In this document: piece after piece, positions 15,710 through 23,524 of the stretch
Position numbering within the stretch: the stretch's first letter is position 1
How the letters are laid out: each line of letters opens with the position of its first letter
From: Bacteroidales bacterium
GTDB taxonomy: Bacteria > Bacteroidota > Bacteroidia > Bacteroidales > UBA932
Assembly (NCBI GenBank): GCA_017555445.1
Contig: JAFZGK010000126.1
Coordinates: 1-26,807 of the forward strand
Direction: 5' to 3'
DNA length: 26,807 nt
The notes under the pieces: generated by a model
Databases searched by the model: none
What the model was told of the DNA's origin: nothing
The model's input: the letters and a program-made list of their open reading frames with translations, nothing else
Program-made: the position numbers and the translations under genes

Positions 15710-18700
15710 TTAGAAAGTAAGGTTAACACCTACTGAGAATGTACGGTTCTGCGGATATACACCACGGTCGATACCGAGCTCTGTTCCGAATCCGTTACCA
15801 CCTGTCACCTCAGGGTCGCAGCCTGAATATCTGGTGAGAGTGAAGAGGTTCTCAGCCTGAGCATATACTCTGAGGCGCTGAACGAAGATCTTCTTGGTGA
15901 GGTTCTGTGGAAGAGTGTATCCGAGCTGGACATTACGTGCGCGGATGAAAGATGCATCCTCTACCCAATAGTCAGAAACGCGGTAGTTCTCGTTTGCTGA
16001 AGTGAACTCGAACTTAGGAGCTGAATCTGTAGAGCCGGCACCAGTCCAACGGTTGAGGATAGTTCTAGGAAGGTTGATATAGTAAAGGTCTGTACGACGG
16101 CTTACGTTGAATGCCTGTACACCTGCCTGACCCTGAACGAGCATGCTGAAGTCGATGCCCTTCCATTCGAAACCGAGGTTAAGACCGAATGTCCAGTCAG
16201 GAATACCCTTACCGATATAAGTACGGTCTGAGTCGTCGAGCTTGCCGTCACCGTTAACATCCTTGAAACGGAAGTCACCAGGAGTTGCATTAGGCTGATA
16301 AAGAACGCCGTCAGCATTTGTGTAGGCAGCTACATCCTCAGGAGTCTGGAATACACCGTCCGTCACATAACCATAGAAGAATGGGAACGGCATTCCTACC
16401 TCACCACGGGTGAGCTGACCGATCTTGTGGCTTGAACCATAGAGGTCAGTAGCGTCGTCACCAAGATAAAGGAGCTCGTTCTTGTTGTAAGTTGCATTCA
16501 CTGAAATGTTCCAGCTGAAATCACCGTAAGTGTCACGGTATCCGAGATCTACCTCGACACCGGTATTTGCCATATCACCGAGGTTACCTGTTGGAGAAGA
16601 GTCTCCAGAGTAGCCAGGAACAGGCATTGAGAGAAGCATACCTGTAGTCTTCTTTCTGTACCAGTCTACAGTTGCTGTGAGACGGTTGCCAAGGAACATA
16701 GCGTCAACTCCGATGTCGGTCTGAGCTGTCTGCTCCCACTTCACGTCTGGGTTTGCAAGTCCTGAAGGCTTTGCACCTACGTTGATCACCTCAGATCCGT
16801 TCGCACCTGAACCGAATACGTAATTGTTGCCTGAGTTCATGTAGACTGCATAGGTGAAGTTACCGATGTTATCGTTACCGTTCACACCCCATGATCCACG
16901 GAGCTTCAAGCCTGAGAGCCATCTTACGTCTTTGAGGAAAGCCTCGTTCTTAAGGTTCCAACCGAGTGAGAATGAAGGGAATGTACCCCACTTGTTGTTG
17001 TCACCGAAACGGCTTGATGCATCGCGACGTACTGTAACCTCAGCCATGTAACGCTCACCGTAGTTGTAAGAAACTCGACCGAAGTAAGAAGCGAGTCTGT
17101 AAGGGATAGAGTTCCAAGAACCCCAGCCGTTACGGTCACCGTTTACAGTCTGACCTACTGTGTTGTTTACTGAGATCTTGTAAGGGTCATATGGATACAT
17201 GAGACCGTTTGCAGAAGCACCTACGTTCATACCCTGCTGTGAGAGGGCTGACTGACCGAGGATTACAGAGATGGTATTGTTACCGAAGCTCTTGTCATAA
17301 GAGAGAATGTTTTCAACCTGCCATGAAAGCGAACGGTTCATTTCCTGTGAAGCACCGTCAGCATAGTTGACCTTAGTTGTCACGACCTCATTTCCATCCT
17401 TGTCGTAAGAGATTGTATCAGAAGTAGTCTGGTAGCTGTAGCTCTTCGATGAAAGGAAGTAAGGCTCCCAATATCCGTGATTGCCCCAGAATGCCATATC
17501 GATACCTACCTGTGTACGGAACTTGAGACCGTCCCAGATGTGAAGCTCGATATTGCCGTTTGCAACGAACTTGTCAGTCCAGTACTTTCTACCTGGCTGC
17601 TCGAGCATTGCAAGAGGGTTGCTCTGTTCGTTGTAGACTGTACCGTCAACGATTGTATAAGCCTGACCTGCAGAGTTTCTCATGATATAAGGATAACCTG
17701 CAGGATAGAGTGTCTTGTAAGTCTCTTCCATCTCAGGAGTTGCGAAGATAGGCTCAAGAGGAGAGATGCTCATTGCAGATCCGAGTGGAGAACCGAACTC
17801 AGAGTTGGTAGAGATACCTGTAGAATTGATGTGAGCATAAGAAACGCTTGTCTGAACTGTAGCCTTGTTGAGCCAGTTTCTGTCCTCTGTATTGTCGAAG
17901 AGGGTTGCGTTCACAGCCTGACGGAGAGTGAAACGGTCATAGTTTGCACGGCCGTAGTTACCACCGATTGTTCCCTCGCGAGAGAGGAAACCTGCTGAAG
18001 TCGAATACTGCACGCGTTCATTACCACCGTTGATGTTGATATCATGCTTCTGTACTGGTGCATTGTAGTTGAAGATTGCATCAACCCAGTCAGTTCCCTT
18101 GCCATATGAATATGGATCGGCATACTTAGGAGCCTGGCCGTTGTTGAGATAACCCTCGTTCATCATGATTGCATACTCAGTAGCATTGAGCACCTGTGGC
18201 TTGCGCCAAGGGTTCTGGAAACCATACGAGAAGTCGTAGTTCACAGTTGTCTTGCCCTTCGAACCCTGACGAGTAGTCACGAGGATGACACCGTTCGCTG
18301 CACGAGCACCGTAGACAGCTCCTGAAGCGGCATCCTTGAGGACCTCGATACGCTCGATATCAGCTGGGTTGAGGTAGTCGATTCCGCCTACAGGCATACC
18401 GTCAACGATGTAAAGAGGATCTGAGTTGTTGATGGTACCGATACCACGGATACGGATCTGTGATCCTGAATCCGGAGCACCTGATGTCGATGTGACAGTC
18501 ACACCGGAAGTCATACCCTGGAGGAGGTTATCCACACGTGAAGCGGCTGTCTTCTTGAGATCTTCAGAAGTGATTGAAGAAATCGCAGCTGTCACGACGC
18601 TCTTCTTCTGGACGCCGTAACCGATTACGACTGTCTCTTCGAGCATTTCTGTATCTTCTTCAAGAACGATATTAAGGCTGCCCCCCCCTACAGGAACGCG

Positions 18701-18949
18701 GGCAGTCTTGTAACCGATTGAAGAAACAACGAGGATGGCGTCTGAAGGCACTGCCTGGTTGAAGGCGAATGCACCATCCAAGTCAACTGTTGTACCTATG
18801 GAAGTTCCTTCCACGATGACGGCAGCGCCGATCACCGGATAGCCGGAACCATCCACAACTGTACCTTTCACTTGCTGAGCGAACGCACTTGCGCAGCCCA
18901 ATACCATAGTCACGAAGACCATGATGAGTTTACGAGTAAGGTGTTTCAT
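15710..18949 (-). CDS. SusC/RagA family TonB-dependent outer-membrane transporter
   Basis: This 1079-residue protein is first in the PUL transcript. A Sec signal peptide ends at AFAQQ (about residue 24). A carboxypeptidase-D-regulatory-like domain follows (about 27-98: VKGTVVDGSGYPVIGAAV), then the plug with the SusC signature (EETVVIGYGVQKK; DPLYIVDGMPVGG; RIEVLKDAASGAVYGARAANG), then a 22-strand barrel ending in an aromatic residue (FSVGVNLTF). It imports oligosaccharides using energy from TonB-ExbBD. I see no sigma/anti-sigma N-terminal extension, which fits regulation by the adjacent membrane regulator and not by an ECF sigma factor. A run of eight G on the coding strand (positions 18681-18688; residues 88-90 GGG) is a possible slippage site. 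Confidence 0.97.
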   Translation of the reverse strand: MKHLTRKLIMVFVTMVLGCASAFAQQVKGTVVDGSGYPVIGAAVIVEGTSIGTTVDLDGAFAFNQAVPSDAILVVSSIGYKTARVPVGGGSLNIVLEEDTEMLEETVVIGYGVQKKSVVTAAISSITSEDLKKTAASRVDNLLQGMTSGVTVTSTSGAPDSGSQIRIRGIGTINNSDPLYIVDGMPVGGIDYLNPADIERIEVLKDAASGAVYGARAANGVILVTTRQGSKGKTTVNYDFSYGFQNPWRKPQVLNATEYAIMMNEGYLNNGQAPKYADPYSYGKGTDWVDAIFNYNAPVQKHDININGGNERVQYSTSAGFLSREGTIGGNYGRANYDRFTLRQAVNATLFDNTEDRNWLNKATVQTSVSYAHINSTGISTNSEFGSPLGSAMSISPLEPIFATPEMEETYKTLYPAGYPYIMRNSAGQAYTIVDGTVYNEQSNPLAMLEQPGRKYWTDKFVANGNIELHIWDGLKFRTQVGIDMAFWGNHGYWEPYFLSSKSYSYQTTSDTISYDKDGNEVVTTKVNYADGASQEMNRSLSWQVENILSYDKSFGNNTISVILGQSALSQQGMNVGASANGLMYPYDPYKISVNNTVGQTVNGDRNGWGSWNSIPYRLASYFGRVSYNYGERYMAEVTVRRDASSRFGDNNKWGTFPSFSLGWNLKNEAFLKDVRWLSGLKLRGSWGVNGNDNIGNFTYAVYMNSGNNYVFGSGANGSEVINVGAKPSGLANPDVKWEQTAQTDIGVDAMFLGNRLTATVDWYRKKTTGMLLSMPVPGYSGDSSPTGNLGDMANTGVEVDLGYRDTYGDFSWNISVNATYNKNELLYLGDDATDLYGSSHKIGQLTRGEVGMPFPFFYGYVTDGVFQTPEDVAAYTNADGVLYQPNATPGDFRFKDVNGDGKLDDSDRTYIGKGIPDWTFGLNLGFEWKGIDFSMLVQGQAGVQAFNVSRRTDLYYINLPRTILNRWTGAGSTDSAPKFEFTSANENYRVSDYWVEDASFIRARNVQLGYTLPQNLTKKIFVQRLRVYAQAENLFTLTRYSGCDPEVTGGNGFGTELGIDRGVYPQNRTFSVGVNLTF

Positions 18950-18986
18950 GTGGTTAGTATTTGTGTGTTAAGTGTTGTTGGCGATT

Positions 18987-18994
18987 CAAATCTA
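18987..18994 (-). promoter_or_regulatory. Candidate proximal -7 box of susC
   Basis: The minus strand reads TAGATTTG, an exact TAnnTTTG match, 37 bases upstream of the susC ATG. It overlaps the octamer GATTTGAA, which also occurs in front of the regulator and GH2 genes. I cannot tell from sequence whether this or the box at 19003-19010 is used. Confidence 0.4.
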
Positions 18995-19002
18995 TCGCAA
19001 CC

Positions 19003-19010
19003 CAAATTTA
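19003..19010 (-). promoter_or_regulatory. Candidate distal -7 box of susC
   Basis: The minus strand reads TAAATTTG, an exact match to TAnnTTTG, 53 bases upstream of the susC ATG. It would give a leader of about 45 bases. The inverted repeat at 19104-19130 would then lie roughly 110-120 bases upstream of the start of transcription. No clear -33 box is seen, which is common for activator-dependent PUL promoters. Confidence 0.5.
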
Positions 19011-19103
19011 GGAAACTTTTCAGTCCGTTATACCACTCCCGTCCGTGCTCGCCTGCATAAAGTGGAGAAATATATTTAATAGTACTGATTATCAATTATT
19101 TAA

Positions 19104-19130
19104 TCCACTTTTAAAGAGGTAAAAAGTGGA
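19104..19130. promoter_or_regulatory. Perfect inverted repeat upstream of susC, candidate operator
   Basis: TCCACTTTT and AAAAGTGGA are exact reverse complements separated by 9 bases. The half-site AAAGTGGA recurs at 19059-19066 and at 19242-19249. A dyad with extra half-sites upstream of the first PUL gene is what a dimeric regulator would need, and a regulator gene lies directly upstream. Binding by that regulator is inferred. There is no T-run after the arms, so it is not a terminator. Confidence 0.45.
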
Positions 19131-19165
19131 CGATTGAGTAAAATTTTTAACACATGGTTGAAAGC

Positions 19166-19229
19166 ATAAAAAAGAGTGTGGACTCTCATAAAAACCAAAC
19201 ACTTGATTTTCAACAGAATACACACTCTT
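19166..19229 (-). terminator. Probable intrinsic terminator of the regulator gene
   Basis: On the minus strand AAGAGTGTG (19221-19229) pairs with CACACTCTT (19172-19180) and is followed by a T-run (complement of 19168-19173). The loop is long, about 40 bases. A shorter alternative stem uses an AGTGT inside the loop with the same 3' arm. It starts 22 bases after the regulator's stop. The position and T-run fit a terminator; the long loop lowers certainty. Confidence 0.5.
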
Positions 19230-19251
19230 GAATCTTCAAAGAAAGTGGAAA

Positions 19252-20868
19252 TCAGAGTCTTTTTGAACCTATTTTTCGTACAGAATCCTCAAAATTTTCA
19301 CGATCGGAGAGGGCCGCATTCTTCACCTGAGCCCTATAGTTATAAATGGTATTCACGGAGTACCTCAGAAGCGAAGCGATATGCGAGGACTGGGTGATTC
19401 CAAGCTTTATCAGAGCGAAGATCCTGAGCTCGGTATTGAGATTCTCTCCCTCCTTGAGGACTATCCTGTCATCCTCATTCAGGAGCGAATTGAACTCCTC
19501 CACGAAGGTAGGATACAGCTGCACGAATGATGTATCGAAAGTCCTGTAGAAATTCTTCAGTTCAGACTCATACTGCTCACGAGGCAAGGTCTTCTTGAGC
19601 TTATCAAGATAGCCTGAACACATGGAAAGGAAGAGACCGAGATACTCCTCTTTTGCAGCATTCGCCTCTATCAGTTCAAGATTCGTCATCTTGAGGTCAT
19701 TCTCCGCAGCCTCTATTGAATTGTAGTACTCTGCAAGCTGATCATTCTTCTTCTTTATCTCACGGGCGTTCATCTGCCCCTTTGAATAGAAACGGATTGC
19801 CACTACACAGATGACAAGCAGCAGGAGTGCAATGGTCGTGATACTGTTGATATATCTTCTCTTTTCCCTGTCCTGAAGTGCCCTGTTGTCGCTATAGGCC
19901 TTCTCGATCATAGGCAAGGTTGTGGCAATCTGGACTTTACGCAACTTCGCATTATAGAATATAGCATCATCCAGAGACTGACGTATATAACGGAAAGCCC
20001 TATCCGTATCCTGAAGCACGATGAGTCTGGACGCCAGTGTAGAAAGCGATGCATTATCCTTGATAGCACATCTGATATCTGAAACAGCAGAAAGAGACCA
20101 CCAGTGGATAGCCTCATATGCATTCCCTCTCTGCTCCTCTATGGTTCCCTGCCAATAGGCACGTATTGCATAATCGCGTGAGCTTGGATCCATACCTGCA
20201 AGAATTGACGTATTCAGCTTTGAAGCCTTGTCAAAATCCTTGCTGCCGATAAGTCTGAGTACACGGATATGCTGATTTACAGAAGACGATTCAGGAGTAT
20301 TCTTCAGTATCTGATCCTGATAATATGCAACTTTCTTCACATCCGGGACCTCGACACTTGAACTGCTCACATATTCGTCATAATCGGAAATGAACTTCTG
20401 GCGGGCATTGTACCATGCCACCATCTGCTGCTGGTCGAATGAATTGGTATCCAGCTGATCGAAGATATCATGAGTTTCAAGATAAAGTCCTGCATTTATA
20501 AAAAGCATCGCCTTGTCAAGCAAGACATCATTCCTCAGTGAAAGATTGCCGAGATCGTCTGCAATCGCCTCCTGACGTTCCAGCATCTCTTTTGCCTTGT
20601 CGAACTGATAGGCTTCGTACTCATCAAAGAGCTGACCATATATATGGTATTTCTGCAGATCATTCACACCACGGGAATTAAGCATATTCTCTATAGTGCT
20701 TATTTTCTGATCCTTCGCATGATCATACTCATAAGCCATTTTCAAAGCATCATCGATTCTTTCCAGATCTTCCCCAAAAGGACTATTATCAACGATAGTA
20801 CATGAAAATGCTCCAAAAAGAACAATCACATATAAAAAACGACGTATAATTATTTCTGCAAAATGCAT
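19252..20868 (-). CDS. Membrane-spanning PUL regulator (DUF6377-like: TPR, TM, coiled coil, HTH)
   Basis: This 538-residue protein has an N-terminal hydrophobic segment (about 9-23, ending AFSC, a marginal lipobox). A helical TPR-like region (about 35-330, e.g. KYHIYGQLFDEYEAYQFDKA) is predicted to be periplasmic. A clear transmembrane segment follows (about 341-361), then a charged coiled coil (about 365-408) and a C-terminal LuxR-like helix-turn-helix (about 480-520: FALIKLGITQSSHIASLLRY followed by SVNTIYNYR). This matches the Bacteroidota DUF6377 regulator architecture, comparable in layout to SusR. There is no kinase or receiver domain. Inference: the periplasmic part senses an oligosaccharide and the cytosolic HTH activates susC and perhaps the divergent GH2 operon. 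The gene lies upstream of susC in the same direction, with a terminator between them. Confidence 0.82.
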   Translation of the reverse strand: MHFAEIIIRRFLYVIVLFGAFSCTIVDNSPFGEDLERIDDALKMAYEYDHAKDQKISTIENMLNSRGVNDLQKYHIYGQLFDEYEAYQFDKAKEMLERQEAIADDLGNLSLRNDVLLDKAMLFINAGLYLETHDIFDQLDTNSFDQQQMVAWYNARQKFISDYDEYVSSSSVEVPDVKKVAYYQDQILKNTPESSSVNQHIRVLRLIGSKDFDKASKLNTSILAGMDPSSRDYAIRAYWQGTIEEQRGNAYEAIHWWSLSAVSDIRCAIKDNASLSTLASRLIVLQDTDRAFRYIRQSLDDAIFYNAKLRKVQIATTLPMIEKAYSDNRALQDREKRRYINSITTIALLLLVICVVAIRFYSKGQMNAREIKKKNDQLAEYYNSIEAAENDLKMTNLELIEANAAKEEYLGLFLSMCSGYLDKLKKTLPREQYESELKNFYRTFDTSFVQLYPTFVEEFNSLLNEDDRIVLKEGENLNTELRIFALIKLGITQSSHIASLLRYSVNTIYNYRAQVKNAALSDRENFEDSVRKIGSKRL

Positions 20869-20893
20869 GATTTGAATTTTTAAGTATCGTCCA

Positions 20894-20901
20894 CAAATTT
20901 A
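20894..20901 (-). promoter_or_regulatory. -7 promoter box of the regulator gene
   Basis: The minus strand reads TAAATTTG, an exact TAnnTTTG match, with its near edge 26 bases upstream of the regulator ATG. The predicted leader is about 20 bases. It lies in the 127-base divergent region shared with the GH2 operon. Confidence 0.55.
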
Positions 20902-20924
20902 TATCATTTTTTCAGATTATTGCT

Positions 20925-20986
20925 TTTTCAAATGACAAACAGAATGTCGTTTTGCCGATTATATTTATATTTGTCTGATTTGAAAA
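20925..20986. promoter_or_regulatory. Imperfect inverted repeat in the regulator/GH2 divergent promoter region
   Basis: The left arm TTTTCAAATGACAAA (20925-20939) and the right arm TTTGTCTGATTTGAAAA (20970-20986) are inverted copies that differ by a 2-base insertion. The arms are 30 bases apart. The right arm overlaps the GH2 -7 box, so a protein bound there would compete with or contact RNA polymerase. The spacing (about three helical turns between arms) suits looping or a dimer pair. The identity of the binding protein is unknown. Confidence 0.4.
20966..20973 (+). promoter_or_regulatory. -7 promoter box of the GH2-S8-lipoprotein operon
   Basis: TATATTTG matches TAnnTTTG exactly, 22 bases before the GH2 ATG, implying a leader of about 15 bases. 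A TTTTG lies 11 bases upstream, too close for a standard -33 box. Confidence 0.55.
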
Positions 20987-20995
20987 CAATTTGAT

Positions 20996-23521
20996 ATGAG
21001 AACTATAATTGCTGCTTTGACAATATTCATCAGCATAGCAGGATCTGCCAAAGATCAGCGCACAGAGACATTGCTGAAGGAATGGGAATTCCGCAGAGGC
21101 CATGACATCGAAGCGACAGATGGATGGGAAAAGGTCACAGTTCCGCATGACTGGGCGATATACGGACCTTTTGACCGTAGCAATGACCTGCAGGTGGTCG
21201 CTGTAGTACAGAACGGAGAGGATGTGGCGACAGAAAAGACAGGCCGCACCGGAGGACTTCCCTACATGGGCAAGGGAGCATACAGACGTAACCTTGAAAT
21301 AAGTGCAGGTGAACTCGACGGACGCAGACATATACTTCTTTTTGACGGAGCCATGAGCGAAGCACAGGTTTTCGTAAATGATGAGAAGGTATGCTTCTGG
21401 CCTTATGGCTATAATTCCTTTTCAATTGATGTCACCTCTCAGCTGAAAGCTGGAGACAATGATATTGTCGTGCTTCTCGAAAACAGACCTCAGTCCAGCC
21501 GATGGTATCCCGGAGCCGGCCTGTACAGAAAGGTGAGACATATCACAGTCCCTGCTGTGCATATACCTGTATGGGGCACTTATATCACGACTCCATATGT
21601 AGGTTCCGATTATGCGACAGTAAGCGTACGCACTGAAATAGAAGGACTTGAGGATGGTACTCCTGTCACTTTGAAGACCTCAATAATCGACTCAGAGGGA
21701 AGGACTGTTGCAGAAGACGTCGACACAAGACGAATCATCAAAGGAGAGGTGGAGCAGATTCTTACTGTCGACACCCCTTCTCTCTGGTCTCCTGAATCCC
21801 CTACACTATATTATGCTGAGACTGAAATTCTTACAGGAGGAAAAATAGAGACAGACTGGAATATGGCAAGACCTGAAATCACCATAAGCCATGGTGCGGA
21901 CTTCCAGGACAAGGTCAGGACCAGATTCGGAATAAGATCCATCGAGATACGCCCCGACAAGGGATTCTTCCTCAACGGACAGAACAGGAAATTCCGCGGA
22001 GTATGTCTCCATCATGACCTTGGTCCTCTCGGCGCAGCAGTGAACAAGGCTGCCATCCGACGACAGCTCACCATGCTCAAGGACATGGGCTGCGATGCTA
22101 TAAGAACATCTCACAACATGCCGGCAGAAGAGCTTGTGGAGCTGTGCGATGAAATGGGTCTGATGGTAATGTGCGAAAATTTCGACGAATGGGATGCGGC
22201 AAAATGCGAGAACGGATATCACCGTTTCTTCAACGAAGACAGCGGCGACGGCATGATCTGGGCAGAAAAGGACATGATCAACATGCTCAGGCATTTCCGC
22301 AACAACGCATCTGTTGTAATGTGGAGCATCGGCAACGAAGTTCCTTCACAATGGGCTGAAGGAGGTCTCGAAGTCGCTGCATGGCTTCAGGAGATCTGCC
22401 ACAGACTCGACCCTACACGTCCCGTGACATGCGGAATGGACCAGTACAACGCAGTGGTGGAGAATGGTTTTGCGGCTCAGCTGGATGTCGTCGGATTCAA
22501 TTACAAGGTGGATAGATACAAGCCTGCATACGAACTCCTGCCACAGAAGATAATCCTTGGCAGCGAGACAGCGTCGACTGTAAGTTCACGCGGAGTATAT
22601 CACTTCCCTGTAACATTGGGCAATGACATCCTCAACGATGACCATCAGTCGTCATCATACGACACCGAATTCTGTTTCTGGTCTAACATTCCCGACAATG
22701 ACTTCGCAGCTGACGAAGATTACGACTGGTGCATCGGTCAGTTCGTATGGACCGGATTCGATTATCTTGGAGAGCCTTCTCCATATGACACTGACGCATG
22801 GCCTAACCACTCGTCAGTATTCGGAATAATCGATCTTGCATCGATTCCTAAGGACAGATATTATCTCTACCGAAGTCAGTGGAACAATTCAGACAACACC
22901 CTCCACATTCTTCCTCATTGGAACTGGAAGGGACGCGAAGGAGAAACCACACCGGTATTCGTTTACACTTCTTATCCTTCTGCTGAGCTTTTTGTTAACG
23001 GAGTTTCGCAAGGAATGCGTACATTTGCAGAATCTGACGGCGTGACACCATGCCTCGGACGCAAAGCCATGGAGAGATTCCGTCTTATGTGGGATGATGT
23101 AATCTACGAACCTGGAGAGCTTCGAGTTGTTGCATATAATGCTGACAACCAGCCGGTTGAAGAAAAAGTGATACAGACTTCCGGCTCAGCTGCAGCAATA
23201 AAGCTGACTCCTGACCGCAAGGTACTTAAAGCAGACGGAGAGGACTTATGTTATGTAAATGTAAGTCTTGTGGACAAGGACGGAAACCCGGTACCATGCG
23301 ATGACAGACTGATCAAGGTGAAAGTAAGCGGTGCAGGCTCGTTCAGAGCCATCGCAAACGGAGACCCGACATGCCTTGAACCGTTCCATGAACCACAGAT
23401 GCATCTTTTCAGCGGACAGCTTACTGTGCTTGTGCAAAGCGGCATGACACCGGGAGATATCAAGGTGGAAGTGTCAGGAAAGGGTGTCAGAAAAAATGAA
23501 ATAACAATTAAGACAGAATAA
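20996..23521 (+). CDS. Glycoside hydrolase family 2 (beta-galactosidase-like)
   Basis: This 841-residue enzyme has a Sec signal peptide (first 17-18 residues, ending SIAGSA), no lipobox, and is probably periplasmic. The GH2 sugar-binding domain spans about 25-190 (VTVPHDWAIYGPFD, RWYPGAGLYRKV). The immunoglobulin-like domain lies at about 190-315 and the barrel at about 315-620, with CLHHDLGPLGAA, WSIGNEVPSQW (443-453; acid/base Glu448) and IILGSETAST (519-528; nucleophile Glu524). Two C-terminal beta domains follow, a DUF4982-like one (about 635-700) and a GH2 C5-like one (about 725-840). This architecture is typical of Bacteroidota beta-galactosidases, but beta-glucuronidase or other beta-glycosidase activity cannot be excluded. 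It is divergent from the regulator and first in a three-gene operon. Confidence 0.92.
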   Translation: MRTIIAALTIFISIAGSAKDQRTETLLKEWEFRRGHDIEATDGWEKVTVPHDWAIYGPFDRSNDLQVVAVVQNGEDVATEKTGRTGGLPYMGKGAYRRNLEISAGELDGRRHILLFDGAMSEAQVFVNDEKVCFWPYGYNSFSIDVTSQLKAGDNDIVVLLENRPQSSRWYPGAGLYRKVRHITVPAVHIPVWGTYITTPYVGSDYATVSVRTEIEGLEDGTPVTLKTSIIDSEGRTVAEDVDTRRIIKGEVEQILTVDTPSLWSPESPTLYYAETEILTGGKIETDWNMARPEITISHGADFQDKVRTRFGIRSIEIRPDKGFFLNGQNRKFRGVCLHHDLGPLGAAVNKAAIRRQLTMLKDMGCDAIRTSHNMPAEELVELCDEMGLMVMCENFDEWDAAKCENGYHRFFNEDSGDGMIWAEKDMINMLRHFRNNASVVMWSIGNEVPSQWAEGGLEVAAWLQEICHRLDPTRPVTCGMDQYNAVVENGFAAQLDVVGFNYKVDRYKPAYELLPQKIILGSETASTVSSRGVYHFPVTLGNDILNDDHQSSSYDTEFCFWSNIPDNDFAADEDYDWCIGQFVWTGFDYLGEPSPYDTDAWPNHSSVFGIIDLASIPKDRYYLYRSQWNNSDNTLHILPHWNWKGREGETTPVFVYTSYPSAELFVNGVSQGMRTFAESDGVTPCLGRKAMERFRLMWDDVIYEPGELRVVAYNADNQPVEEKVIQTSGSAAAIKLTPDRKVLKADGEDLCYVNVSLVDKDGNPVPCDDRLIKVKVSGAGSFRAIANGDPTCLEPFHEPQMHLFSGQLTVLVQSGMTPGDIKVEVSGKGVRKNEITIKTE

Positions 23522-23524
23522 ACG

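Larger units (their letters stand above)
18950..19251. other. Intergenic control region between the regulator and susC
   Basis: This 302-base stretch has no convincing gene. On the minus strand, in transcription order, it holds the regulator's terminator (19166-19229), a perfect 9-bp inverted repeat TCCACTTTT/AAAAGTGGA (19104-19130), another AAAGTGGA half-site (19059-19066), two candidate -7 boxes (19003-19010 and 18987-18994) and the susC leader. A further AAAGTGGA lies at 19242-19249, at its upstream edge. The short frames crossing it have no family resemblance. Confidence 0.7.

Noticed and set aside
20912..21331. 139-residue minus-strand frame overlapping the GH2 start and the divergent promoter region
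   Set aside because: It covers both promoters and the GH2 signal peptide region and has no recognisable domain.
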